A stretch of 64,000 nt of DNA from JACCZR01 sp035296565 (lineage in GTDB: Bacteria > Actinomycetota > Thermoleophilia > Solirubrobacterales > Thermoleophilaceae), in the NCBI GenBank assembly GCA_035296565.1, contig DATHAQ010000059.1:1-64000 (forward strand), in the 5' to 3' direction. The stretch's first letter is position 1; the number at the start of each line of letters is the position of its first letter. This document shows positions 55,988 to 63,778 of this stretch, one piece after another. The position numbers and the translations under genes are program-made. The notes under the pieces were generated by a model that had not been told where the DNA came from, ran no database searches, and was given only the letters and a program-made list of their open reading frames with translations.

Positions 55988-58222
55988 TCAAAGCGCGCGC
56001 TCCCGCTGCCTGGTCTCGTAGACCTCGATCACGTCGCCCTCCTTGACGTCGGCGTAGTTCTCGAGCACCACGCCGCACTCCAGTCCCGCTGTCACCTCGC
56101 GGACGTCGTCCTTGAAGCGGCGCAGCGAGCCGATCCGCCCGTCGTAGATGACCGTGCCGTCGCGCACCAGGCGAGCCGGGCCGCCGCGGCGCACCGTGCC
56201 GTCGGTGACGTGGCAGCCCGCGATCGTGCCGACCCGGGAGGCGCGGAAGGTGGCGCGGATCTCGAGCTGGCCGACGGTCTCCTCGATCTCCTCGGGGTCG
56301 AGCAGGCCCTCCATCGCGTCGCGCAGGTCCTCGATCACCTTGTAGATCACCGAGTAGGTGCGAATCTCGACGCCCTCGCGCTGGGCGACCTGCGGCGCGT
56401 TGCCCACGGGGCGGACGTTGAAGCCGATGACCACCGCCTCCGAGGCGGCGGCCAGCATGACGTCGGACTCGTTGATGCCACCGACGGCGTCGTGGATGAC
56501 GTTGGCCAAGACCTGGTCCTGGGGCAGCTTGGCGATCTCGTCGGCCAGGGCCTCCAGCGAGCCGGCCACGTCGGCCTTGAGCACCAGGTTGAGCTCCTTC
56601 TCGCCGCGCTGGGCGCGCGCCATCACGTCCTCGAGCGAGACCCTCACGCCGGCGCGGCGGGCCAGGGCCTCTGTCTTCAGGCGGTTGGCGCGCTCGCCGG
56701 CGATGCGCCGGGCCTCGCGCTCGTTCGAGACCACCCGGAAGTGCTCTCCGGCCTCGGGAACCCCGTCGAAGCCCAGGATCTCCACCGGCTGGGCCGGGGT
56801 GGCCTCCTTGACCTTGGTGCCACGGAAGTCGTGCATCGCGCGGGCGCGGCCGGGGTGAGCGCCGGCCACGATGGCGTCGCCTACCTTCAGCTTCCCGCGC
56901 TGGACCAGCACGGAGACCACGGCTCCGCGGCCCGGATCGAGCCGCGACTCGATGACCATGCCGGACGCCTCGGTGTCGGGGTTGGCCTTGAGCTCCTGGA
57001 TCTCGGCCAGAGTGACGACGGTGTCCAGCAGGTCCTCGAGATTCTGGTGGGTCTTGGCCGAGACGTCGACGAACTCGATGTCGCCGCCCCAGTCGGCGGG
57101 CGTGAGGCCCTGCTGGGCCAGCTCGCCGCGGACGCGGTTGGGGTCGGCGCCCTCCTTGTCGATCTTGTTGACCGCGACCATGATCGGCACCTCGGCCGCC
57201 TTGGCATGGTCGATGGCCTCCACGGTCTGGGGCATCACCCCGTCGTCGGCCGCCACTACCACCACGGCGATGTCCGCCGCGCGCCCGCCGCGGGCGCGCA
57301 TGGCGGTGAAGGCCTCGTGGCCGGGGGTGTCGAGGAAGGTGATCGCGTGGTCGGAGTGGTGCACCTGGTAGGCGCCGATGTGCTGGGTGATCCCGCCGGC
57401 CTCCGCCGCGGCCACCTCGGTCTCGCGGATTGCGTCCAGCAGCGAGGTCTTCCCGTGGTCGACGTGGCCCATGATCGTGATCACCGGCGGGCGCTCGGCC
57501 AGCGCCTCCTCGTCGTCCTCGTAGACCGGCTCGGGCTCGAGGTCCTCCGCCGCGTGGACGATGTCCACCTTCTTCTCGAACGAGTCGGCAAGCACCTCGA
57601 TCGCATCGTCGGAGAGCGTCTGGGTGAGTGTGGCCATCTCGCCCAGAGTCATCAGCTTCTTGATCACCTCTGAGGTGGCGATGCCGAGCGACTCCGCGAC
57701 CTCCTTGACAGTCGCGCCGGACTTGATCTCCGTCGGCGGCTGCTCCTTGGGCTCCTCGGGCGGCGCGTTGAGGTCGGGCTCCACCCAAGGGGTGCGGCGC
57801 CGGCGGCCGCGTCCGCGCCGGAGGGGCTGCTGGGGTGGCGGCGGGCCGGGGCGCCCGCGCGAAGCCTGAGAGTCGATGACCACGCGGCGGCGGCGCCCGC
57901 CGCCGCCCGGCGCCTGCTCGCCACCGCGGCCGCCGCGGGTCGGGCGGGCGGGGCGGCTCTGGCCGTCCTGGGCGGGGCGCGACTGGCCCTCGCCGGCCGC
58001 CGCGGGCTGCGCGCTCTGCTCGGCAGCAGCGGGCTGCCCGGCGCCGTTGCCCGACGGCGTCTCCTCGGCCGCGCCGCCGTCGAAGGCGCGCTTGACGTCG
58101 GCCTCGTCCACGCTCGAAGCCGCCGCCTTGACGTCGAAGCCGGCAGCCTGGAGCTTGGCGATGACCTCCTTCGAGGGCATCCCTCGCTCCTTGGCTATCT
58201 CGTGAACGCGCTTTTTCGCCAT
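55988..58222 (-). CDS. infB: Translation initiation factor IF-2
   Basis: A 744-residue IF-2. The N-terminus starts MAKKRVHEIAKERGMPSKEV, an IF2_N motif; a disordered Ala/Gln/Arg-rich linker follows, then a second IF2_N-like helix (TVKEVAESLGIATSEVIKKL). The GTPase has G1 GHVDHGKTSLLDAIR, DTPGHEAF and NKIDKEG. C-terminal domains II-IV end at GDVIEVYETRQRERAL. ATG 58222 lies 27 bases inside the ylxR frame. No other gene intervenes to DUF503. Confidence 0.96.
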   Translation of the reverse strand: MAKKRVHEIAKERGMPSKEVIAKLQAAGFDVKAAASSVDEADVKRAFDGGAAEETPSGNGAGQPAAAEQSAQPAAAGEGQSRPAQDGQSRPARPTRGGRGGEQAPGGGGRRRRVVIDSQASRGRPGPPPPQQPLRRGRGRRRRTPWVEPDLNAPPEEPKEQPPTEIKSGATVKEVAESLGIATSEVIKKLMTLGEMATLTQTLSDDAIEVLADSFEKKVDIVHAAEDLEPEPVYEDDEEALAERPPVITIMGHVDHGKTSLLDAIRETEVAAAEAGGITQHIGAYQVHHSDHAITFLDTPGHEAFTAMRARGGRAADIAVVVVAADDGVMPQTVEAIDHAKAAEVPIMVAVNKIDKEGADPNRVRGELAQQGLTPADWGGDIEFVDVSAKTHQNLEDLLDTVVTLAEIQELKANPDTEASGMVIESRLDPGRGAVVSVLVQRGKLKVGDAIVAGAHPGRARAMHDFRGTKVKEATPAQPVEILGFDGVPEAGEHFRVVSNEREARRIAGERANRLKTEALARRAGVRVSLEDVMARAQRGEKELNLVLKADVAGSLEALADEIAKLPQDQVLANVIHDAVGGINESDVMLAAASEAVVIGFNVRPVGNAPQVAQREGVEIRTYSVIYKVIEDLRDAMEGLLDPEEIEETVGQLEIRATFRASRVGTIAGCHVTDGTVRRGGPARLVRDGTVIYDGRIGSLRRFKDDVREVTAGLECGVVLENYADVKEGDVIEVYETRQRERAL

Positions 58223-58467
58223 CGACTCACCGATTGTATGGCCTCGGGGGTGATCGTCACCGGGCTGCGGAACGACCTTGCAAAGGCCGCGGTGCCGGTC
58301 AGCGCGCGCTCGGCGCACTCCTCACGAGCGCACAGGTAGGCGCCGCGGCCGGGCTCGCGCCGCTCGGGGTCCGGCGACACCACACCGCCGGGCAGACGGA
58401 CGAAGCGCAGCAGCTCGTGCTGTTCCGCGGTGCGGCCGCAGGCGACGCAGGAACGACAGGGGGCCGA
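58195..58467 (-). CDS. ylxR: YlxR/DUF448-family protein, start codon not identifiable
   Basis: The C-terminal ~85 residues are clearly YlxR: RSCVACGRTAEQHELLRFVR, SPDPERREPGRGAYLC and the ERALTGTAAFARSF helix, with the family's CxxC. YlxR proteins are nucleoid-associated or RNase P-linked and sit between nusA and infB. No ATG, GTG or TTG exists in frame between the nusA stop and the first cysteine; the first GTG (58383) is after the CxxC. A repeat copy (58469-58511) fills that space. Coordinates show the minimum recognisable coding span, whose true start is unknown. Confidence 0.75.
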   Translation of the reverse strand, partial: SAPCRSCVACGRTAEQHELLRFVRLPGGVVSPDPERREPGRGAYLCAREECAERALTGTAAFARSFRSPVTITPEAIQSVSRWRKSAFTR

Positions 58468-58468
58468 A

Positions 58469-58511
58469 CGAGCGGCGCTCGTCCGGCCGGCGTCCGGGCT
58501 GCGCTCCTCCG
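58469..58511 (-). repeat. Dispersed palindromic repeat, copy J (degenerate)
   Basis: A partly degenerate copy between the nusA stop (58521) and the first recognisable ylxR codons: CGGAGGAGCGCAGCCCGG and GCGCCGCTCG on the minus strand. The inner arms are damaged. It may have replaced the ylxR start and ribosome binding site. Confidence 0.7.
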
Positions 58512-58520
58512 TGGGAGGCC

Positions 58521-59981
58521 CTACGGGGCTTCCTCGGGTGCGGGCGGCTGGGTCACCGAGCCGGCCGCGGCCGAGCCGTCGGCCTCCACGGGCTCGGGCT
58601 CGGGCTGGACGGTGTCCGAGTCGGGCTGCTCGGTGTCCGGCTCGGGCTGGACGGTGTCGGGGTCAGGCTCGCTCGCCTCGGGCGCGAGCCCGTCGCCCTC
58701 TCTCTCGTCGTCGGCGGCCGCCGGCAGCCGGTCGCCCTCCTGGTCGACCAGCGCCTGGTGGGCGGGCAGGCCGCAGTAGCGCGAGCTGGGCAGCGAGGCG
58801 TTGGGGCAGCGGCGGCCGTTGGTGAGGATGGCCGCACAGCGGCCCGACTGCTGCTCCTCTTCCTCGTAGCCCATCTCCGCCTCGTCCTCGGCGAACTCGG
58901 TCTCCGAGCGGATGTCCACGCGCCAGCCGGTCAGCCGGGCGGCGAGGCGGGCGTTCAGGCCCTCCTTGCCGATGGCCAGCGAGAGCTGGTCGTCGGGCAC
59001 GATCACGGTGGCCTGGCGGCCCTCGTCGTCGACCAGCACCTCGCGCACACGCGCGGGCGAGAGAGCCTTGGCCACGAAGCGGGCCGGCTCGTCGTTGAAG
59101 GGGATGATGTCGATCTTCTCGCCGCGTAGCTCGGACACGACCATGCGCACGCGCGAGCCGCGCGGGCCCACGCAGGCACCGACGGGATCGACGCCCGAGG
59201 CGTGCGAGACCACGGCGATCTTGGAGCGGTAGCCGGGCTCGCGGGCCACGTTCTGGATCTCCACGAGCCCGTCCGCGATCTCGGGCACCTCGAGCTCGAA
59301 CAGCTTCGAGATCAGGTCGGGCGAGCGGCGCGAGACCACGATGCTGGGGCCCTTCGCCTGGTTGGAGACGTCGGAGATGATCGCCTTCACGCGCGCGCCG
59401 TGCTCGTAGCGCTCGCCGTGCACCTGCTCGGAGCGCGGAAGCAGGGCCTCGACGCGCTCGCGCAGCTGCACGAGGGTGTAGCGCGAGTCCGACTGCTGGA
59501 CGATCCCGGTGATCAGCTCGCCGACGCGGTCCTGGTACTCGTCGTAGGTCATGTCCCGCTCGGCCTCGCGGATCCGCTGGAGGATCACCTGCTTGGCGGT
59601 CTGGGCGGCTATGCGGCCGAAGTCGTCGGGCGTCACGTCGCGCTCGTCGATCTGGTCCTTGTACTGAGCCAGGCGCTCCTGGCCGATCTCGGGCGCCTCG
59701 GGCTCCACCAGCTCGCCCGTCTCGGGATCGACCTGGGCCTCGCCGGCCTCCTCCTCGACCTCGTCGAGGAGCTGCTCCTCGAGGTCGGGCGGCAGGATCA
59801 GCTCGTACACGCGGAAGTCGCCGGTGTCGTGCTCCATGTCCACGCGCGCGTAGCGGGCCGCGCCGGGCGTCTTCTTGTAGGCCGACAGCAGCGCGTCCTC
59901 GAGGGCCTCCATCAGGCGGTCGGCCGAGATGCCCTTCTCGCGCTCGAGCACCTCGACGGCCTCGACGATCTCCTTGCTCAT
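58521..59981 (-). CDS. nusA: Transcription termination/antitermination factor NusA with a Cys-rich C-terminal extension
   Basis: A 486-residue NusA. The N-domain (EVLEREKGISADRLMEALED), S1 domain (HGARVKAIISDVSNQ) and two KH domains (GACVGPRGSRVRMVVSEL; LSLAIGKEGLNARLAARL) are in standard order. After the KH domains an extra module has CAAILTNGRRCPNASLPSSR then YCGLPAHQ, giving C382, C392, C403 and H408, a likely zinc site. A 7-residue repeat tail (DTVQPEP type) follows. ATG 59981 overlaps rimP (ATGA). Confidence 0.95.
   Translation of the reverse strand: MSKEIVEAVEVLEREKGISADRLMEALEDALLSAYKKTPGAARYARVDMEHDTGDFRVYELILPPDLEEQLLDEVEEEAGEAQVDPETGELVEPEAPEIGQERLAQYKDQIDERDVTPDDFGRIAAQTAKQVILQRIREAERDMTYDEYQDRVGELITGIVQQSDSRYTLVQLRERVEALLPRSEQVHGERYEHGARVKAIISDVSNQAKGPSIVVSRRSPDLISKLFELEVPEIADGLVEIQNVAREPGYRSKIAVVSHASGVDPVGACVGPRGSRVRMVVSELRGEKIDIIPFNDEPARFVAKALSPARVREVLVDDEGRQATVIVPDDQLSLAIGKEGLNARLAARLTGWRVDIRSETEFAEDEAEMGYEEEEQQSGRCAAILTNGRRCPNASLPSSRYCGLPAHQALVDQEGDRLPAAADDEREGDGLAPEASEPDPDTVQPEPDTEQPDSDTVQPEPEPVEADGSAAAGSVTQPPAPEEAP
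58596..58670. repeat. Short in-frame tandem repeat in the nusA 3' end
   Basis: A unit of about 21 bases repeats three to four times, coding D-T-V-Q-P-E-P-like heptads; two 20-base blocks 42 bases apart match exactly. It lengthens a disordered acidic tail. Confidence 0.7.
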
Positions 59982-60406
59982 GATCCCTCCTCCACGAGGT
60001 TGCTGCGGTTGATCTCCGAGTACGGGATCGAGACGACCCCGGTATCGGCGGCCACGGTCACTTCCTTTTCGCTGGCACCGAGCAGCTCGCCGGTGAAGCT
60101 CTTGTGGCCGTCCTTTGCCTCACGGGTGCGCACGCGGGCCCGGCGGCCCAGGAACTGGCGGAAGTGCTCGGGCTTGGTCAGCGGGCGGTGCGGCCCGGGC
60201 GAGGAGACCTCCAGCCCGTAGTCGGCCAGGAGGTCCCGCAGGTGCCCGGTGACGCGCTCACAGAGCTCGAGGTCCACCCCGTCGGGGTGGTCGATGGTCA
60301 CCCGCAGGCGCGCGCCGGCGACCCGCTCGCAGGCCAGCACCTCCACTTCGGGCTCGCCCGCTGCCAGTGTCTGCTCGATTCTCGTCTGTATCTGCTCTGT
60401 CGTCAT
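59978..60406 (-). CDS. rimP: Ribosome maturation factor RimP
   Basis: A 142-residue RimP, needed for 30S assembly. The first domain has VEVLACERVAGARLRVTID and the typical loop ERVTGHLRDLLADYGLEVSS, then SPGPHRPLTKPEHFRQFLGR; the second ends with SIPYSEINRSNLV. ATG 60406 is only seven bases after a U-tract of a terminator-like hairpin (60414-60443), and no Shine-Dalgarno lies between. It heads the nusA-infB operon. Confidence 0.93.
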   Translation of the reverse strand: MTTEQIQTRIEQTLAAGEPEVEVLACERVAGARLRVTIDHPDGVDLELCERVTGHLRDLLADYGLEVSSPGPHRPLTKPEHFRQFLGRRARVRTREAKDGHKSFTGELLGASEKEVTVAADTGVVSIPYSEINRSNLVEEGS

Positions 60407-60413
60407 CGGCGAT

Positions 60414-60443
60414 AAAAAAAGGTGGGCCGCGAACGCCCACCTT
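60414..60443 (-). terminator. Intrinsic-terminator-like hairpin directly before rimP
   Basis: On the minus strand arms AAGGTGGGC and GCCCACCTT pair over 9 bases with a 7-base loop and are followed by a run of seven T. The T-run ends 7 bases before the rimP ATG. A second, nested hairpin lies upstream (60445-60480: CTTTCAG/CTGAAG outer, GCGGCC/GGCCGC inner). It may end transcription from dtd or act as an attenuator for the rimP-nusA-infB operon. Confidence 0.75.
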
Positions 60444-60499
60444 CAGGCGCGGCCTCGGGGGCCGCAACGTCTGAAAGTCCTGGGCCGAGTATAGGGCCC

Positions 60500-60901
60500 T
60501 CACGCCTCGATCATCAGGGTCACCGGCCCGTCGTTGACCAGCTCCACGCGCATGTGCTCCCCGAAGGCGCCGCGGCGCGCGCCCAGGGCCTCGCAGACGC
60601 GCTCGTACAGCGGCTCGGCCTCGGCCGCGGGCGCCGCCTCGGTGTAGCTCGGGCGGTTGCCTCGGTGCGTGTCCCCGTACAGGGTGAACTGGCTGACGCA
60701 GAGGACCTCACCCCCGGTGTCGGCCAGCGAGCGGTCGTCGAAGACGCGCAGCTTGAGCAGCTTGGCCGCCAGGCGGTCGGCCTGCCCCGGCGTGTCACCC
60801 CGGGCCACCCCGAGCAGGACCAGCAGCCCCGGTCCGATCCGAGCGAGCTCGCGGTCGGTGGTGACCGACGCCTCGGCCACACGCTGCACCAGCGCTCGCA
60901 T
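60500..60901 (-). CDS. dtd: D-aminoacyl-tRNA deacylase
   Basis: A 133-residue DTD that removes D-amino acids from tRNA. The signature VSQFTLYGDTHRGNRPSYTE and the C-terminal Gly-Pro loop VNDGPVTLMIEA are the two catalytic motifs. MRALVQRVAEASVTTDRELA is the normal start. ATG 60901 is divergent from the YbjN-like gene at 60913. A terminator-like hairpin separates it from rimP. Confidence 0.95.
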   Translation of the reverse strand: MRALVQRVAEASVTTDRELARIGPGLLVLLGVARGDTPGQADRLAAKLLKLRVFDDRSLADTGGEVLCVSQFTLYGDTHRGNRPSYTEAAPAAEAEPLYERVCEALGARRGAFGEHMRVELVNDGPVTLMIEA

Positions 60902-60912
60902 CGCGACACTGT

Positions 60913-61356
60913 ATGGCCGTGGCGGTCCCCGAACTCCTCGACGCCTACCTAGCCGAGCTACCGGGCGAGAGCCGGCGGCTGGCCGGCGGCGAGTGGGGCC
61001 TGACCGTGCCTGCCGAGGCCGCGGGAGGGTGGCCGCTCCACGTCGGCCTGCGGCTGGCCGACGGACTGCTGACTGCCAAGGCCGCGGTTCTCGACGCCGA
61101 CTCGGGCGTCGATCCGCGGATGCTGCTCTGGTGGAACCGCCAGACCCGCCTGGTGCGCTTCGGCTGCACCCAGTCCGGCGAGGTGTGGGTGCACGCCGAC
61201 CTGCCGGTCGCCGCGGCCGACGAGCAGGGCGTGGACCGCCTACTGGGGCTCGTGTGCGAGGGCGCGGTCGCGGCGAGGAGCTACGTGAGCACCCGGGACG
61301 ACGGGCCCGAAGCGGCATCCTCGTGGCTGGGGCCGGACGCGGCGCCGTCCCCGTAG
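60913..61356 (+). CDS. YbjN-like / type III secretion chaperone-fold protein
   Basis: A 147-residue protein with the look of YbjN/T3S-chaperone-fold domains: LLDAYLAELPGESRRLAGGE begins, GLRLADGLLTAKAAVLDADS and LLWWNRQTRLVRFGCTQSG are strands, and EVWVHADLPVAAADEQGVDR leads to a final helix. Members are often cytosolic with unknown partners. ATG 60913 lies 11 bases from divergent dtd. It ends eight bases before a convergent GNAT gene. Family call is by pattern. Confidence 0.6.
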   Translation: MAVAVPELLDAYLAELPGESRRLAGGEWGLTVPAEAAGGWPLHVGLRLADGLLTAKAAVLDADSGVDPRMLLWWNRQTRLVRFGCTQSGEVWVHADLPVAAADEQGVDRLLGLVCEGAVAARSYVSTRDDGPEAASSWLGPDAAPSP

Positions 61357-61363
61357 GGATTCG

Positions 61364-61906
61364 TCAGCCCGCCGAGGGCTTTTCCGGGGAGGGCGGCGAC
61401 GTCGCGGGCCCGACCGGGCCGAGCATCCTGATTACGCTGCGCGCCATGCCGAAGCCGCGGTAGAAGCGCTCGGCCTCCTCGTTGCCGGCCATGACGCTCA
61501 GCGAGACGAAGCCGATCCCCTGCTCGGCGGCCCACTCGTGCACGCGCGTCAGGAGCATCGACCCGAGGCCCTGGTTGCGGTGCGACGGCGCCACGGCCAT
61601 CGCGTCGATCTCCACGACCCCGTTGCCGGTGGCGAACGAGGCCTCGCCCTCTGGCCGAAGGCGAACCATGGCGAAGCCCACGGCGTGGTCGCCCTCGCTG
61701 GCCAGGAAGAGCGTCACCCGTCCCTCTCCCAGCTCGCGGCGAAAGCGGACGAAGCGGCGCTCGAGCGCCTCCGCGGCGGGTAATGGCGGCACGGCGGAGG
61801 AGGCCTCGGGCGGCAGCGAGCGGTGCCACTCGAACATGGACAGCCACAGCGGCCGCACGGCCTCGAGCAGCTCGGCGCCGCCCTCCGAGACGGTCAGCTC
61901 TGGCAC
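61364..61906 (-). CDS. GNAT-family acetyltransferase
   Basis: A 180-residue GNAT protein. The CoA-binding motif is HRNQGLGSMLLTRVHEWAAE (R/QxxGxG/A) following IDAMAVAPS, and the last strand/helix pair is VMAGNEEAERFYRGFGMARS. The N-terminal region (LWLSMFEWHRSLPPEASSAV) is variable and probably binds the substrate. GTG 61906 immediately follows the TPR gene's stop. Substrate unknown. Confidence 0.9.
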   Translation of the reverse strand: MPELTVSEGGAELLEAVRPLWLSMFEWHRSLPPEASSAVPPLPAAEALERRFVRFRRELGEGRVTLFLASEGDHAVGFAMVRLRPEGEASFATGNGVVEIDAMAVAPSHRNQGLGSMLLTRVHEWAAEQGIGFVSLSVMAGNEEAERFYRGFGMARSVIRMLGPVGPATSPPSPEKPSAG

Positions 61907-62290
61907 CTAGGCGACGTCGCGCAGGTACTCGTTGAAGGCCCGGTAGTCCTCGCGGTCGGGCCGCATCCCCACGGCCAGGGCAGCGTGACGGCGGGCCTCG
62001 CCGGGCTGGCCGATCTTCTCGAGCGAGCGGCCGAGGCAGAAGTGCGAATAGTGGTCGACGGGCGAGCGCTCGACCACCGCCGCGAACTCCTCCCGGGCCT
62101 GCTCGAAACGGGCAGAGCGGAAGTACGCCCGGCCCAGGGCCTCGCGGATCGAGGTCTTGTCGGGCTCGAGGTCGCGGGCCTGCTCGAGCGGGATCGCGGC
62201 CGCGGCGAAGTCGCCGGCCTCCAGCAGGGCACTGCCTCTCCGGAACAGCCCGTAGACGCGTTCGCCGCGCTGCTCGGGGGTCTCGCTCAC
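61907..62290 (-). CDS. TPR-repeat protein
   Basis: A 127-residue all-helical protein of about three tetratricopeptide repeats: GSALLEAGDFAAAAIPLEQA, EALGRAYFRSARFEQAREEF and CLGRSLEKIGQPGEARRHAA follow the TPR consensus. It would act as a protein-binding scaffold. GTG 62290 overlaps the coaBC stop (GTGA), so the two are translationally coupled. Partner unknown. Confidence 0.9.
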   Translation of the reverse strand: MSETPEQRGERVYGLFRRGSALLEAGDFAAAAIPLEQARDLEPDKTSIREALGRAYFRSARFEQAREEFAAVVERSPVDHYSHFCLGRSLEKIGQPGEARRHAALAVGMRPDREDYRAFNEYLRDVA

Positions 62291-63537
62291 GCCTGCGTCT
62301 CCACGGCCCGCAGCTCCTCCACCACGTCGAGCACGGAGGCGGCCACCTCGGCCTTGGACGTCCTCGGGACCTCGCGCTCGCCGGTGGAGGTAACCACGAC
62401 GACCTCGTTGTCCGCCGCCTCGAAGCCGATCCCCTCCCCGGTGACGTCGTTGAGCACGATGGCGTCGGCTCCCTTGTCGCGCAGCTTGCGCCGGGCCTCG
62501 GCCAGCGGGTCGCCGCCGTGCTCGGCGGCGAAGCCGACGACGGTCTGGTCGGCGCGCCGCGACGCGCCCAGCGTGGCCAGCACGTCCTCGGTGGCCTCCA
62601 GCTCGATGCTCAGGGAGTCGCTGTCGGCCTTCTTGAGCTTGGCCTCGCCCGCCCCGCGCGGGCGGTAGTCGGCCACCGCAGCGGCCATGAGCAGCACGTC
62701 GGCGGCCGGGAACTCCGAGCGGGCGGCCTCGGCGAGCTCGGCCGCCGTAGGGGCCTCGACCACCCGCACGCCCTCGGGCGCCGGCAGCGAGACGTTCGCG
62801 GCGATCAGGGTGACCTCGGCGCCGCGGCGGGCGGCCTCGGCGGCCAACGCCAGGCCCATCCGCCCCGAGGAGCGGTTTCCGACGAAGCGCACGGGGTCGA
62901 TCGGCTCGCGGGTCCCACCCGCGGTGACCAGAACGCGTCGGCCCAGCAGCCCGGAGGGGGCCCGGGTCACCAGCGCGGCCTCGATCGCCGCGAAGACCTC
63001 GGCGGGGTCGGCCAGCCGGCCCGTCCCCCACTCGCCCTCTGAGGCCAGCCGGCCCGTGCCGGGGTCCACCACGCGCGCCCCCCGCGCGCGCAGCAGCTCG
63101 AGGTTCGCTCGGGTGGCCGGGTGCTCCCACATGTGGCTGTTCATCGCCGGGGCCAGCACCAGCGGCGCCGTGCTGGCCAGGGCGGCGCTGGTCAGCAGGT
63201 TGTCGGCCAGGCCCCAGGCCAGCTTGGCCAGCGTGTTCGCCGACGCGGGCACGACCGCGAAGACGTCGCAGCGGCGCACCAGCTCGAGGTGCGAGATCGG
63301 GTCGTGGTCGGTGGCCGGGTCGCCGGGAAAGGCGCCGCGGGCGGGGTCGCGCTCGAACTCGTCCGCCAGGACGGGCGCGCCGGTCACCCCCTCGAAGGTC
63401 GCGGCGCCCACGAAGCCGCGGCTCGCGGGCGTCTGGATCACCCGTACCGAGTGCCCGGCTGCGGTGGCCAGGCGCACCACCTCCACCGCCTTGTAGGCGG
63501 CGATCCCCCCGGAGACTCCGAGCAGGATGCGGGCCAT
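62287..63537 (-). CDS. coaBC: Bifunctional phosphopantothenoylcysteine decarboxylase/synthetase CoaBC
   Basis: A 416-residue fusion of CoaC (decarboxylase) and CoaB (synthetase) making 4'-phosphopantetheine for CoA. CoaC: ILLGVSGGIAAYKAVEVVRL, the HLEL active-site His, ASANTLAKLAWGLADNLL, and PAMNSHMWEHPATRANLELL. CoaB: LVTAGGTREPIDPVRFVGNR and ADYRPRGAGEAKLKKADS. The gmk-rpoZ-coaBC order is standard. ATG 63537 is 11 bases after the rpoZ stop. Confidence 0.96.
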   Translation of the reverse strand: MARILLGVSGGIAAYKAVEVVRLATAAGHSVRVIQTPASRGFVGAATFEGVTGAPVLADEFERDPARGAFPGDPATDHDPISHLELVRRCDVFAVVPASANTLAKLAWGLADNLLTSAALASTAPLVLAPAMNSHMWEHPATRANLELLRARGARVVDPGTGRLASEGEWGTGRLADPAEVFAAIEAALVTRAPSGLLGRRVLVTAGGTREPIDPVRFVGNRSSGRMGLALAAEAARRGAEVTLIAANVSLPAPEGVRVVEAPTAAELAEAARSEFPAADVLLMAAAVADYRPRGAGEAKLKKADSDSLSIELEATEDVLATLGASRRADQTVVGFAAEHGGDPLAEARRKLRDKGADAIVLNDVTGEGIGFEAADNEVVVVTSTGEREVPRTSKAEVAASVLDVVEELRAVETQA

Positions 63538-63547
63538 CAGAGGAGCC

Positions 63548-63778
63548 CTAGCGGTACCGGTACTGGATCTTGCCCTGAGCCACTTCGTCCAGGGCGATCT
63601 TCAGGTAGTTCTTGGACGCCGTCTCCACCATCGGCGGCGGGTACTCATCGAAGGTGCCCTCGCCGAGGTTGTGGTAGTAGGCGTTGATCTGACGCGCCCG
63701 CTTTGCCGACACCAGCACGCACGCGTAGTGGGAGTCGACCTTCTCCAGCAGGGTGTCGAAACGGGGCTTGATCATCAC
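63548..63778 (-). CDS. rpoZ: RNA polymerase omega subunit
   Basis: A 76-residue omega subunit. DTLLEKVDSHYACVLVSAKR and ARQINAYYHNLGEG match the omega fold, KNYLKIALDEVAQGKIQYRY the C-terminal helix. GTG 63778 overlaps the gmk stop (GTGA); an ATG one codon later is possible. Confidence 0.95.
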   Translation of the reverse strand: MMIKPRFDTLLEKVDSHYACVLVSAKRARQINAYYHNLGEGTFDEYPPPMVETASKNYLKIALDEVAQGKIQYRYR

